A stretch of DNA of 64,000 nt from Avoscillospira sp045652125 (GTDB lineage Bacteria > Bacillota > Clostridia > Oscillospirales > Oscillospiraceae). Location of the stretch: positions 49,097 to 113,096 of the forward strand of contig JAZRTT010000037.1 of the NCBI GenBank assembly GCA_045652125.1, given 5' to 3'. Of the stretch, positions 8,566-17,982 are shown one piece after another (the stretch's first letter is position 1; every line of letters starts with the position of its first letter). The position numbers and the translations under genes were made by a program. The notes below the pieces were generated by a model. That model searched no databases and was not told where the DNA came from. It saw nothing but the letters and a program-made list of their open reading frames with translations.

Positions 8566-10272
8566 ATGAAAATGAATGGTGCAAAAATTCTCATGGAATG
8601 TCTGCTGGAGCAGGGTGTGGATACCATATTCGGCTATCCCGGCGGGACCATACTCAATGTTTACGATGAACTTTACAGCTATCGGGACAAGTTCCGCCAT
8701 ATTCTTACAGCCCATGAGCAGGGTGCTTCTCACGCAGCCGATGGCTATGCCCGTTCTACCGGAAAAGTAGGTGTTTGCTTTGCTACCTCCGGTCCCGGCA
8801 GCACCAATCTGACCACAGGTATCGCTTCGGCTTATATGGATAGTTCTCCCGTAGTATTTATCACCTGCAATGTGGCGGAAAATCTCATTGGAAAGGACTC
8901 TTTTCAGGAGGTAGACATTACCGGCATTACCATGCCCATTACCAAGTGCAATTATATTGTCCGGGATGTGACCAAGCTGGCAGATGTGCTTCGGGAAGCA
9001 TTTGCCATCGCCCGGGGAGGACGTCCCGGCCCTGTGCTGGTGGATATTGTAAAGAATGTCACAGCCGAAACGACCGAGTTTGTCCCGCTGCGGCGGGAAG
9101 ATCATGTGAAAGAGGGAAAACTGGGAGAGCTGGTAAAGCGTGCGTCTCATGACCTGAAAATGCCGGAGCCGGATCTGGGCGATGTGGAGATCCTGGCAGA
9201 CATGATCCGTAAGGCAGAAAAACCGCTTTTGCTGTGCGGCGGCGGTGTGGTGCGAAGCCGTGCCGATGTGGAATTCAACCAGCTGGCGGAACGCATGGAC
9301 GCTCCCGTTGCCATTACGGTTATGGGTGCCGGTGGCTTCCGCGGCAGAAATCCTCTTACCACCGGGATGATCGGTATGCATGGTTCTCAGGCATCCAATA
9401 TGGCGGTGGACAGCTGCGATCTGCTGATCGCGGTGGGCTGTCGGTTTTCTGATCGGGTGGCTTTGGATCCGGATAGTTTTGCCAGTCAGGCCAAGATTGT
9501 CCATATTGACGTGGATCGCTCCGAGATCAATAAAAATGTAGAGACGGATCATCACATCATCGGCGATGCCAAACGGGTACTGCAGCTGCTGTTGGAGCGG
9601 TTGGAGCCGCAGAAACATACGGCATGGAAGGAGTATGTGTTCTCCTTCAAAACGGAGACGGAGTATGACGAGGGCAGCAACAGCCTGACACCCAAGCAGA
9701 TCTCCGATGTGATTGCCCGCCTTTGCCCGCAGGATACCATGGTGGCTACCGATGTAGGGCAGCATCAGATGTGGGTCATTCAACATTTTCATTATGACTA
9801 TCCGGGCCAACTGCTGACTTCCGGCGGTTTTGGCACCATGGGGTTTGGCCTTGGTGCAGCCATCGGCGCAAAAGTGGGAAACCCGGAAAAGACGGTGATT
9901 CACATTACCGGTGATGGCAGTTTCCGCATGAACTGCAATGAGCTGGCAACGGAATCCTATTATAAATTGCCCATTATCACCTTTATTTATAACAATCAGG
10001 TTCTGGGTATGGTTCGCCAATGGCAGAAATTGATCTATGACGGCCACTATTCTCAGACCACATTGGATCGTGCTCCTGATTTTGTAAAGCTGGCGCAGGC
10101 CTATGGACTTGGGGGCAGGCGGGTTTGCACCGTTGCCGAATTGGAAGATGCTGTGAAAGAGGCCCTTGCCTGCGGCCACGGGTATGTGATTGACTGCGCC
10201 ATTGAAATGGATGAGATGGTGCGCCCCATGGTTCCCGGCGGCGGACGCATTACCAATTTCCTGGTGGATTAA
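8566..10272 (+). CDS. ilvB: Acetolactate synthase, large catalytic subunit
   Basis: This thiamine-diphosphate enzyme (568 residues) condenses pyruvate with pyruvate or 2-oxobutyrate, the first common step to valine, leucine and isoleucine. The ThDP-activating glutamate is Glu51 in HEQGASHAADGYAR. The central FAD-type domain contains GMHGSQASNMA, and the C-terminal GDGSF...N motif binds ThDP-Mg. AAGGAGGACC precedes the ATG. It is the first gene after the T-box, and the regulatory subunit follows 15 bases after its stop, as expected for the feedback-regulated biosynthetic form. Confidence 0.97.
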   Translation: MKMNGAKILMECLLEQGVDTIFGYPGGTILNVYDELYSYRDKFRHILTAHEQGASHAADGYARSTGKVGVCFATSGPGSTNLTTGIASAYMDSSPVVFITCNVAENLIGKDSFQEVDITGITMPITKCNYIVRDVTKLADVLREAFAIARGGRPGPVLVDIVKNVTAETTEFVPLRREDHVKEGKLGELVKRASHDLKMPEPDLGDVEILADMIRKAEKPLLLCGGGVVRSRADVEFNQLAERMDAPVAITVMGAGGFRGRNPLTTGMIGMHGSQASNMAVDSCDLLIAVGCRFSDRVALDPDSFASQAKIVHIDVDRSEINKNVETDHHIIGDAKRVLQLLLERLEPQKHTAWKEYVFSFKTETEYDEGSNSLTPKQISDVIARLCPQDTMVATDVGQHQMWVIQHFHYDYPGQLLTSGGFGTMGFGLGAAIGAKVGNPEKTVIHITGDGSFRMNCNELATESYYKLPIITFIYNNQVLGMVRQWQKLIYDGHYSQTTLDRAPDFVKLAQAYGLGGRRVCTVAELEDAVKEALACGHGYVIDCAIEMDEMVRPMVPGGGRITNFLVD

Positions 10273-10287
10273 GGAGGGACAAAGCAC

Positions 10288-10830
10288 ATGGAAAGAAGAT
10301 CCCTATCCGTATTGGTGGACAATGAGGCAGGCGTTTTGTCTCAGGTGTCGCGAATGTTCTCCCGAAAGGGCTATAACATTGAATCCCTGGCAGTGGGAAC
10401 AACAGATGACCCCAACGTCTCCCGTATTACCATTGAAGTGCTGGCGGATGAAAAACACACAAGTCTTTTGTGCAATCAGCTTCGGAAGCTTTTACCGGTT
10501 CATTCGGTAAAGCTGCTGAATCCGGGCAACTCGATCCGCAGAGAGCTGATCTTGGTCAAGGTCAATGCCGACAGCAGCGAGACCTGCAACCGGGTGATCC
10601 AAATTGCCAATATTTTCAGAGCCTCGGTCATAGATGTGTCTCCCACAACGCTGACGCTGGCCATGATCGGTGAGGAGAGCAAGGCCGACGCCATTGTGAA
10701 TCTGGTCAAAGAGTTTGGAATTCTGGAACTGGTGCGAACCGGCATGGTGGCACTGGAACGGGGTACAGATACAATTTACGAAGCAACCAAAGAAAAAGGA
10801 GAGTTCGATTATGGCAAAAATGTATTATGA
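10288..10830 (+). CDS. ilvN: Acetolactate synthase, small regulatory subunit
   Basis: This is the 180-residue regulatory partner of IlvB. An N-terminal ACT domain (SVLVDNEAGVLSQVSRMFSRKGYNIESLAVG, written from about residue 5 onward in part) is followed by the ALS_ss_C domain containing KVNADSSETCNRVIQIANIFRA-type sequence. These subunits confer valine feedback inhibition. AAGGAGGG lies upstream. The 3' end overlaps ilvC by 20 bases, which suggests translational coupling. ilvH is an equally valid symbol. Confidence 0.95.
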   Translation: MERRSLSVLVDNEAGVLSQVSRMFSRKGYNIESLAVGTTDDPNVSRITIEVLADEKHTSLLCNQLRKLLPVHSVKLLNPGNSIRRELILVKVNADSSETCNRVIQIANIFRASVIDVSPTTLTLAMIGEESKADAIVNLVKEFGILELVRTGMVALERGTDTIYEATKEKGEFDYGKNVL

Positions 10831-11830
10831 GAAAGACTGCGACCTGGGCAAGCTGGACGGCAAGAAGATCGCCATCGTTGGTTATGGTTCTCAGGGTCAT
10901 GCCCATGCCTTGAACCTGCGGGACAGCGGCTGTGATGTGATCATCGGCCTGCGTAAGGGCGGCAAATCCTGGCCTGTGGCGGAAAAGGACGGCTTTACGG
11001 TTATGACCGTGGCAGAGGCTACCCAGGCTGCCGATATTATCATGATTCTGATCAATGACGAAGCACAGGCGGATATGTATAAGAAGGACATTGCCCCCTA
11101 TCTGACCGAAGGCAAGGCCATTGCATTTGCCCACGGCTTCAACATCCGTTATCAGCAGATCGTGCCTCCTGCCAACGTGGACGTATTCATGGCTGCCCCC
11201 AAGGGTCCCGGCCATACGGTTCGCAGCCAGTATGTTGCAGGAAAGGGCGTGCCCTGCCTGGTGGCTGTACAGCAGAATGCATCCGGTAAGGCCTATGATA
11301 TTGCTCTGGCTTATATTGCCGGCATTGGCGGTGCAAGAGCCGGTATTTTGGAAACCACCATGTATGAAGAAACGGAGACGGATCTGTTCGGCGAACAGAC
11401 TGTGCTCTGCGGCGGCGTGGTAGATCTTATGCGCTGCGGTTTTGAAGTTCTGGTGGAAGCAGGCTATGCACCCGAAAATGCCTATTTTGAATGCATCCAT
11501 GAGATGAAGCTGATCATTGACCTGATCAACAAGGGCGGTGTGGCTGCCATGAACTATTCGATCTCCGATACAGCGGAGTACGGCGAATATGTTTCCGGCC
11601 CCAGAGTCCTGCCTTATGAGCAGACCAAGGCCAATATGCGCGCGGTTCTTTCCGATATTCAGGATGGAACGTTTGCAGGCAAGTGGATTGCCGAAAACAA
11701 GAACGGCCGCTGCTTCTTCAACTCCAAGCGTGCAATGCTTGCCAAGCACCCCATGGAGATCGTGGGACAGGAGCTTCGGGAGAAGATGCTCTGGAAAAAC
11801 GATTCCGATCTGGACAGTGCATCCAACTAA
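10811..11830 (+). CDS. ilvC: Ketol-acid reductoisomerase
   Basis: This enzyme isomerises and reduces acetolactate or acetohydroxybutyrate to the dihydroxy acids, using NADPH and Mg2+. The 339-residue length is that of class I. The dinucleotide fold carries GYGSQGHAHALNLRDSG near the N terminus, MAAPKGPGHTVRSQY follows, and the C-terminal knotted domain carries ETETDLFGEQ and the metal-binding glutamates. ATG at 10811 lies inside the end of ilvN; AAAGGAGAG precedes it. An upstream in-frame ATG at 10715 would add 32 residues unlike the family. Confidence 0.97.
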   Translation: MAKMYYEKDCDLGKLDGKKIAIVGYGSQGHAHALNLRDSGCDVIIGLRKGGKSWPVAEKDGFTVMTVAEATQAADIIMILINDEAQADMYKKDIAPYLTEGKAIAFAHGFNIRYQQIVPPANVDVFMAAPKGPGHTVRSQYVAGKGVPCLVAVQQNASGKAYDIALAYIAGIGGARAGILETTMYEETETDLFGEQTVLCGGVVDLMRCGFEVLVEAGYAPENAYFECIHEMKLIIDLINKGGVAAMNYSISDTAEYGEYVSGPRVLPYEQTKANMRAVLSDIQDGTFAGKWIAENKNGRCFFNSKRAMLAKHPMEIVGQELREKMLWKNDSDLDSASN

Positions 11831-11835
11831 GTCCT

Positions 11836-11870
11836 TATCCCTTCCGAGGCAAATGCCCCGGAAGGGGATA
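11836..11870 (+). other. Intra-operon hairpin between ilvC and ilvD
   Basis: TATCCCTTCCG (11836-11846) pairs with CGGAAGGGGATA (11859-11870) with one bulge, and an inner GGC/GCC pair closes an AAAT loop. There is no T tract, so I do not call a terminator. It may stabilise or process the mRNA. Confidence 0.5.
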
Positions 11871-11926
11871 CCGGAGAGCAGGAACCGGGTTTCTGTTGTC
11901 CAGTGTCTTATAACAGGAGGTATTTT

Positions 11927-13591
11927 ATGCGTTCCGAACAAATTAAAACCGGTGTGGAGCGGGCACCCAACCGCTCTTTGCTGTTTGCCCTTGGCTTGAC
12001 GGAGGAGGAAATGTCCCGTCCGTTGGTGGGTGTTGTCAGCTCTTATAATGAAATCGTTCCGGGTCATATGAATCTGGATAAGATCACAGAGGCTGTTAAG
12101 GCGGGTATTCGGGCAGCAGGCGGTACACCTATTATGTTTCCGGCCATCGCCGTATGTGACGGGATTGCCATGGGACATGTGGGCATGAAGTATTCCCTTG
12201 TGACCCGTGACCTCATTGCCGATTCTACTGAGGCTATGGTTATGGCCCATCAGTTTGACGGTCTGGTTATGATTCCCAACTGTGATAAGAATGTGCCCGG
12301 TCTGCTTATGGCTGCGGCACGGCTCAATATTCCTGCGATCTTCTGTTCCGGCGGCCCCATGCTGGCAGGTCATCTGAAGGATGGCCGCCGTACCTGCCTG
12401 AGCCATATGTTTGAGGCAGTGGGTGCCTATCATGCAGGCACATTGGATGAAAAGGGTGTTCTGGATTATGAGAAAAATGCCTGCCCATCCTGTGGCTCCT
12501 GTTCCGGTATGTACACAGCCAACTCCATGAACTGTTTGACAGAAGCCATCGGTATGGCACTTCCGGGAAACGGCACGATTCCCGCACCGTATTCTGCCCG
12601 ACTTCGGCTGGCAAAACGCACAGGCATGAAGATCATGGAGCTGATCGAAAAAAATATCTGTCCTTGTGATATCATGACGCCTGCGGCATTCCATAATGCC
12701 GAGACGGTGGATATGGCGCTGGGCTGCTCTACCAATACCATGCTCCATCTGCCGGCCATTGCCCATGAGACCGGTGTAACTATGAGCCTGGATACTGCCA
12801 ACGCGATCAGCGCCAAAACTCCCAATCTATGCCATCTGGCACCGGCCGGCGAAACGTTTATGGAGGATTTGGATCGGGCCGGCGGTGTTTATGCCGTGAT
12901 GAAGGAGCTGACCAAGAAGGATCTGCTGGATCTGGATGTCATGACCGTCACCGGCAAGACCATGGCAGAAAATCTGGCCAATGTGGTCAATATGGATCCC
13001 GACATCATCCGGCCTTTGGAGAATCCCTATTCCCGGTCCGGCGGCATTGCTGTTTTGAAAGGCAATCTGGCCAAAGATGGCTGCGTGGTCAAGCAGTCTG
13101 CGGTCGCGCCTGAAATGATGGTTCATGAAGGACCTGCCCGGGTGTTTGATTCTGAAGAAGCGGCGATTACTGCGATCTACGCCGGAAAGATTGTCCCCGG
13201 TGACGTAGTGGTCATCCGTTATGAAGGACCCAAAGGCGGCCCCGGTATGCGGGAGATGCTGAATCCCACGTCGGCTATTTGCGGCATGGGGCTGGGCGAA
13301 AGCGTTGCTCTGCTTACCGACGGCCGGTTCTCCGGTGCCACCCGTGGGGCATCCATCGGCCATATCAGCCCGGAAGCAGCTGCCGGCGGTACCATTGCAC
13401 TGGTGGAAGAAGGCGACCGAATCGCCATTGACATTCCCAATTGCACCATTCAATTGAAGGTTTCGGAAGAAGAACTCTCCCGCCGCCGAAATGCATGGAT
13501 CTGTCCGGAACCCAAGATCAAAACCGGATATCTCGCCCGGTATGCCAAGTTGGTTTCCTCTGCCGATCAGGGCGCAATTTTGCAGGGATAA
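11927..13591 (+). CDS. ilvD: Dihydroxy-acid dehydratase
   Basis: This iron-sulfur dehydratase (554 residues) makes the 2-oxo acids of valine and isoleucine from the dihydroxy acids. Cluster cysteines appear in NCDKNVPG and in CPSCGSCSGMYTANSMNC. The substrate and metal motif PGNGTIPAP and the C-terminal GRFSGATRGASIGHISPEA are present. ATG at 11927 follows AGGAGG by 6 bases; the upstream ATG at 11903 has no such site. The short gap to leuA supports one transcript. Confidence 0.97.
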   Translation: MRSEQIKTGVERAPNRSLLFALGLTEEEMSRPLVGVVSSYNEIVPGHMNLDKITEAVKAGIRAAGGTPIMFPAIAVCDGIAMGHVGMKYSLVTRDLIADSTEAMVMAHQFDGLVMIPNCDKNVPGLLMAAARLNIPAIFCSGGPMLAGHLKDGRRTCLSHMFEAVGAYHAGTLDEKGVLDYEKNACPSCGSCSGMYTANSMNCLTEAIGMALPGNGTIPAPYSARLRLAKRTGMKIMELIEKNICPCDIMTPAAFHNAETVDMALGCSTNTMLHLPAIAHETGVTMSLDTANAISAKTPNLCHLAPAGETFMEDLDRAGGVYAVMKELTKKDLLDLDVMTVTGKTMAENLANVVNMDPDIIRPLENPYSRSGGIAVLKGNLAKDGCVVKQSAVAPEMMVHEGPARVFDSEEAAITAIYAGKIVPGDVVVIRYEGPKGGPGMREMLNPTSAICGMGLGESVALLTDGRFSGATRGASIGHISPEAAAGGTIALVEEGDRIAIDIPNCTIQLKVSEEELSRRRNAWICPEPKIKTGYLARYAKLVSSADQGAILQG

Positions 13592-13602
13592 GAGGGATAC
13601 AT

Positions 13603-15132
13603 ATGAAACAGATAAAAATTTTTGATACCACCCTTCGGGATGGGGAACAATCTCCCGGCTGCAGCATGAATCTGCAGGAAAAGCTGGAGGTTGCAAAATG
13701 TCTGGAAAAGCTGAAGGTCGATGTCATTGAGGCAGGCTTCGCCATTGCCTCTCCCGGTGATTTTGAATCCGTGCAGTCTGTGGCAAAGCTCATCAAGGAC
13801 TGCTCTGTGGCCTCTTTGTCCCGAGCTACCCCAAAGGACATCGATACGGCATGGGAAGCAGTAAAATGTGCTGTTGATCCCAGAATCCATACGTTCCTTG
13901 CCACATCGCCCCTGCATATGGAGTACAAACTGAAGATGACTCCGGAGCAGGTGTTGGAGCGAGTGGGGGAGATGGTGTCTTATGCAAAAGCCTATACGCC
14001 CAATGTGGAATTTTCTGCGGAAGATGCCACCAGAAGTGACTGGGAATTCCTTGCCAATGTTGTCCGCACCGCCATTAAAGCCGGTGCTACCACGGTGAAC
14101 CTGCCGGATACGGTGGGCTATACCACGCCTACGGAAATGCAGGCACTGATCGCCTATATTCTGGAGCATGTGGAGGAGGCACAGGGCATCGATCTGTCTG
14201 TCCATTGCCACAATGACTTGGGCATGGCCGTTGCCAACTCTCTGGCCGGTGTCATGGGCGGTGCAACACAAATTGAGTGTACCATCAACGGTCTGGGTGA
14301 ACGGGCAGGCAACACCTCTCTGGAAGAGGTGGTCATGGCTCTGCGCACCCGTCCCGATCTTTACGAAGCCAAGACCCGAATCGAGACCACCCAGATCTAT
14401 CGCTCCAGTAAGACGGTCTACGACATCATCGGTCAGACCGCACCTCTCAACAAGCCCATCGTTGGCCGTAATGCGTTCCTCCACGAAAGCGGAATCCATC
14501 AGCACGGTGTGCTGGCCAACAAGCGGACTTACGAGATTCTCACCCCCGAATCTGTGGGTATCGTCACCAATAATCTGGTGCTGGGCAAACATTCCGGCAA
14601 GCACGCCTTTGAAAGCCGCCTGAAGGAGCTGGGCTACGAGCTGGAGCAGGAGGAGCTGCTGCGGTGCTTCGAAGAGTTCAAAAAACTCTGCGACAAGAAA
14701 AAGACCATCAACGATGCAGATATCGAAGCCATCGTCTCCCACAACATCCGGGAAGAAGTGGTGGAGGACGGCTACAAGCTGGATTGGTTTGCTGTCCATA
14801 CCAGCAACTTTACCACGGCCACCTGTACCATCAGCCTTGTGAAGGGCGAAGAAAAGATCGAAGAGGTCTGTCTGGGTGACGGCCCCATCGATGCAGCGTT
14901 CAATGCGGTGGATAAGATCACTAAGCCCGTGGAGCATACCTTTGAGATATTCTCCATCAACTCCGTCTCTCAGGGTAAGGACACTTTGGGCGGTGTTACG
15001 GTGAAGCTCTCTGCCGGAGGCCGTCATTTCAGCGGCCGCGGCCTTTCCACGGATATTATCGAGGCCAGTATTCTGGCCTATATCGATGCAACCAATAAAA
15101 TGCAGGCTCATTTTGCCAAACAGGAGGGATAA
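13603..15132 (+). CDS. leuA: 2-isopropylmalate synthase
   Basis: This enzyme condenses acetyl-CoA with 2-oxoisovalerate, the committed step to leucine. The 509-residue length matches the long bacterial form. The TIM barrel begins with FDTTLRDGEQSPGCSMN, and VHCHNDLGMAVANSLAG holds metal-binding histidines. The C-terminal LeuA-dimer allosteric domain ends with GRGLSTDIIEASILAYIDA, the usual leucine-feedback region. ATG at 13603 is preceded by AGAGGGA. It starts 11 bases after ilvD, within the same operon. Confidence 0.97.
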   Translation: MKQIKIFDTTLRDGEQSPGCSMNLQEKLEVAKCLEKLKVDVIEAGFAIASPGDFESVQSVAKLIKDCSVASLSRATPKDIDTAWEAVKCAVDPRIHTFLATSPLHMEYKLKMTPEQVLERVGEMVSYAKAYTPNVEFSAEDATRSDWEFLANVVRTAIKAGATTVNLPDTVGYTTPTEMQALIAYILEHVEEAQGIDLSVHCHNDLGMAVANSLAGVMGGATQIECTINGLGERAGNTSLEEVVMALRTRPDLYEAKTRIETTQIYRSSKTVYDIIGQTAPLNKPIVGRNAFLHESGIHQHGVLANKRTYEILTPESVGIVTNNLVLGKHSGKHAFESRLKELGYELEQEELLRCFEEFKKLCDKKKTINDADIEAIVSHNIREEVVEDGYKLDWFAVHTSNFTTATCTISLVKGEEKIEEVCLGDGPIDAAFNAVDKITKPVEHTFEIFSINSVSQGKDTLGGVTVKLSAGGRHFSGRGLSTDIIEASILAYIDATNKMQAHFAKQEG

Positions 15133-15135
15133 GCC

Positions 15136-16407
15136 ATGGGAATGACCATGACCCAGAAAATCTTAGCTGCTCACGCAGGACTTCCCAGCGTCAAGGCCGG
15201 CGATCTCATTGAGGCCAAGCTGGACCTGGTATTGGGCAACGATATTACCACCCCCGTTGCCATAACGGAATTTGACAAGGCCGGTTTTTCCAGAATTTTT
15301 GACAAGGACAAGATTGCCATCGTTCTGGATCACTACACACCCTGTAAGGATATCAAATCCGCAGAGCTGTGCTTCCGGGCAAGAGAATTTGCCAAGCGGT
15401 TCTCTATCACCCATCTGTATGATGTGGGCAATGTGGGCATCGAGCATGCATTGCTGCCGGAAAAGGGCTTGACTGCCCCCGGTGAAGTCATCATCGGCGC
15501 AGACTCCCATACCTGCACCTACGGTGCGCTGGGTGCCTTCTCCACCGGTGTCGGTTCCACAGACATGGCGGCCGGCATGGCCATGGGCGAAAACTGGTTC
15601 AAAGTCCCCTCCGCCATTCGGGTGGAACTGAAAGGCAAGCTGCAGCCCTATGTCAGCGGCAAGGATGTGATTCTGCACCTGATTGGCCTCATCGGTGTGG
15701 ATGGAGCCTTGTATCAGTCTCTGGAGTTCACCGGCGAGGGTGTTTCCAGCCTGTCCATGGATGACCGGTTCACCATTGCCAATATGGCCATTGAAGCCGG
15801 TGCCAAAAACGGCATTTTCCCTGTGGATGATAAGACGCTGGACTATATCAAGGGCCGTGTAAACCGTCCTTACCAGGTGTTTGAAGCAGACCCCGATGCG
15901 GAATATACCCGCACAGTCACCATTGATCTGGATATTTTGAAGCCCACGGTGTCTCTGCCCCATCTGCCTTCCAATACCAGAACCATTGATGCCGTAAAGG
16001 GCATAGACATTCAGCAGGTGGTCATTGGCTCCTGCACCAACGGACGGATCTCGGATCTGCGTGCTGCAGCGGAGATTCTCAGAAACCGTCAGGTTGCTGC
16101 CGGCGTCCGAACGATCGTGATCCCGGCTACCCAAGCCATCTATCTGCAGGCCATTCATGAAGGGCTGGTGGACATTTTTGTAAATGCCGGCTGTGCCGTT
16201 TCCACACCCACCTGCGGGCCCTGTCTGGGCGGACATATGGGTGTAATGTGTGAAGGTGAGCGTGCCGTGACCACGACCAATCGTAATTTTGTAGGCCGTA
16301 TGGGTCATGTAAAAAGTGAAGTGGTTTTAGCCAGTCCCGCTGTGGCGGCAGCCTCCGCTGTGGCAGGCTGTCTGGCTGACCCCCGTGAGATCATGAAGGG
16401 AGAATAA
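15136..16407 (+). CDS. leuC: 3-isopropylmalate dehydratase, large subunit
   Basis: This is the aconitase-family large subunit (423 residues) that works with LeuD to isomerise 2- to 3-isopropylmalate. The [4Fe-4S] ligands are visible in VIGSCTNGRISDLR and in TPTCGPCLGGHMG. The length of about 420 residues is that of the HacA/archaeal-type LeuC common in Clostridia, not the 460-residue enterobacterial form. AGGAGG lies 8 bases before the ATG and overlaps the end of leuA. The two genes are 3 bases apart. Confidence 0.96.
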   Translation: MGMTMTQKILAAHAGLPSVKAGDLIEAKLDLVLGNDITTPVAITEFDKAGFSRIFDKDKIAIVLDHYTPCKDIKSAELCFRAREFAKRFSITHLYDVGNVGIEHALLPEKGLTAPGEVIIGADSHTCTYGALGAFSTGVGSTDMAAGMAMGENWFKVPSAIRVELKGKLQPYVSGKDVILHLIGLIGVDGALYQSLEFTGEGVSSLSMDDRFTIANMAIEAGAKNGIFPVDDKTLDYIKGRVNRPYQVFEADPDAEYTRTVTIDLDILKPTVSLPHLPSNTRTIDAVKGIDIQQVVIGSCTNGRISDLRAAAEILRNRQVAAGVRTIVIPATQAIYLQAIHEGLVDIFVNAGCAVSTPTCGPCLGGHMGVMCEGERAVTTTNRNFVGRMGHVKSEVVLASPAVAAASAVAGCLADPREIMKGE

Positions 16408-16410
16408 GCC

Positions 16411-16911
16411 ATGGCAAAGGGAATTGTTTTCAAGTACGGTGACAATGTGGATACGGATGTGATCATCCCGGCACGTTATCTCAATGCGCCTTCTCCTGCG
16501 GAGCTGGCACAGCACTGCATGGAAGATATTGATCCCACCTATGCTGCCCGGGTAAATCCCGGCGATATTGTGGTTGGCGGCTGGAATTTTGGATGCGGAT
16601 CCTCCCGGGAACACGCACCCATTGCCATCCAGGCCAGCGGTGCAGCCTGTGTCATTGCAGCCAGCTTTGCCCGGATTTTTTACAGAAATGCCATCAACAT
16701 CGGCTTTCCTATTCTGGAATGTCCGGAAGCGGCGCTGGCCATTGAAAACGGGCATATGGTTTCTGTGGATTTTGCCTCCGGAAAAATTGTGGACGAGACT
16801 GACGGCAATGTTTATCAGGCTACGGGCTTTCCGCCTTTTATTGAAAAAATCATCGCTGCCGGGGGACTTCTGAAATATCTCAAAGTCCGACAGGACAGCA
16901 AGGAGGCATAA
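16411..16911 (+). CDS. leuD: 3-isopropylmalate dehydratase, small subunit
   Basis: This is the swivel-domain partner of LeuC (166 residues). The family signature is seen in DNVDTDVIIPARYL, GGWNFGCGSSREHAP and FARIFYRNAINIGFP. The short length again fits the HacB/archaeal-type enzyme. It begins 3 bases after leuC and ends 2 bases before leuB, so translation is probably coupled across leuCDB. Confidence 0.96.
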   Translation: MAKGIVFKYGDNVDTDVIIPARYLNAPSPAELAQHCMEDIDPTYAARVNPGDIVVGGWNFGCGSSREHAPIAIQASGAACVIAASFARIFYRNAINIGFPILECPEAALAIENGHMVSVDFASGKIVDETDGNVYQATGFPPFIEKIIAAGGLLKYLKVRQDSKEA

Positions 16912-16913
16912 CC

Positions 16914-17981
16914 ATGGAATTTAAGATCGCATTGATCAAGGGCGATGGAATTGGCCCTGAGATCGTAGACAGCGCTGTGGAAGTGTTGAAAAAGGTCGGT
17001 AAAAAGTTTGGCCATACCTTTGTCTGCACGCCCTATCTGGCAGGCGGCTGTGCCATTGATGCCTGCGGCCAACCCTTGCCGCAGGAAACGGTGGATGGTT
17101 GTCTGGCTTCTGATAGTGTGCTTTTGGGTGCAGTCGGTGGTCCTAAGTGGGACAAGAATCCCGGTGAATTGCGCCCGGAGAAGGCACTTTTGGGCCTTCG
17201 AAAGGCAATGGGGCTCTATACCAATCTGCGTCCCGCCAAGCTGTTTCCCGCTATGGCAAATGCCTGCCCTCTGCGTGCCGATATTGTGGAAAAAGGTTTT
17301 GACCTGATGATGGTACGGGAGCTGACCGGAGGCATCTATTTTGGTGAACGGGGCCGCAGAGAAGGTAAATACGGCCCTGAAGCCTACGATACGGAAGCAT
17401 ACAGCGTCATGGAAGTGGAGCGAATTGCCCGTGTGGCGTTTGAAACGGCCCGGAAACGGCGGAAAAACGTCATCAGCATAGACAAAGCCAATGTGCTGGA
17501 AACCTCCCGTCTGTGGCGTGAGACGGTCCACCGGATTGCAGCCGAGTACCCGGATGTGACCTGTACGGATATGCTGGTGGATAATGCCGCCATGCAGTTG
17601 GTGAGAAATCCTTCCCAGTTTGATGTGGTGGTCACCAGCAATATGTTTGGTGATATCCTCTCTGATGAAGCATCTCAAATTGCCGGTTCCATCGGACTTT
17701 TGGCATCTGCTTCCCTTGGCGACGGTACCCGCGGCATGTATGAGCCCATTCACGGCTCGGCACCTGACATTGCAGGTCAAAACAAAGCCAATCCCATCGC
17801 TACCATTCTCTCGGTTGCCATGATGCTGCGGTATTCCTTCTCTTTGTCGGAAGAGGCCGATTGCATAGAAGCGGCTGTTGACCGTGTTCTCAATGCCGGT
17901 TGGCGGACGGCGGATCTGGGCGGCGGTGAAGCTGCTCTGGGCTGCCGGGAAATGACCGACAAGATCATGGCGGAGATCTGA
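16914..17981 (+). CDS. leuB: 3-isopropylmalate dehydrogenase
   Basis: This NAD-dependent oxidative decarboxylase (355 residues) gives 2-oxoisocaproate, the direct leucine precursor. Features are GDGIGPEIVD at the N terminus, RELTGGIYFGERGRREG in the substrate pocket, DKANVLETSRLWRE, SNMFGDILSDEAS with the metal-binding aspartates, and the NAD-binding PIHGSAPDIAGQNKANPIA. The length is normal. The next gene starts one base after the stop. Confidence 0.97.
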   Translation: MEFKIALIKGDGIGPEIVDSAVEVLKKVGKKFGHTFVCTPYLAGGCAIDACGQPLPQETVDGCLASDSVLLGAVGGPKWDKNPGELRPEKALLGLRKAMGLYTNLRPAKLFPAMANACPLRADIVEKGFDLMMVRELTGGIYFGERGRREGKYGPEAYDTEAYSVMEVERIARVAFETARKRRKNVISIDKANVLETSRLWRETVHRIAAEYPDVTCTDMLVDNAAMQLVRNPSQFDVVVTSNMFGDILSDEASQIAGSIGLLASASLGDGTRGMYEPIHGSAPDIAGQNKANPIATILSVAMMLRYSFSLSEEADCIEAAVDRVLNAGWRTADLGGGEAALGCREMTDKIMAEI

Positions 17982-17982
17982 T

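Noticed and set aside
10706..12766. 686-codon antisense frame over ilvC-ilvD
   Set aside because: It spans two genuine genes on the other strand and has no protein-like features.
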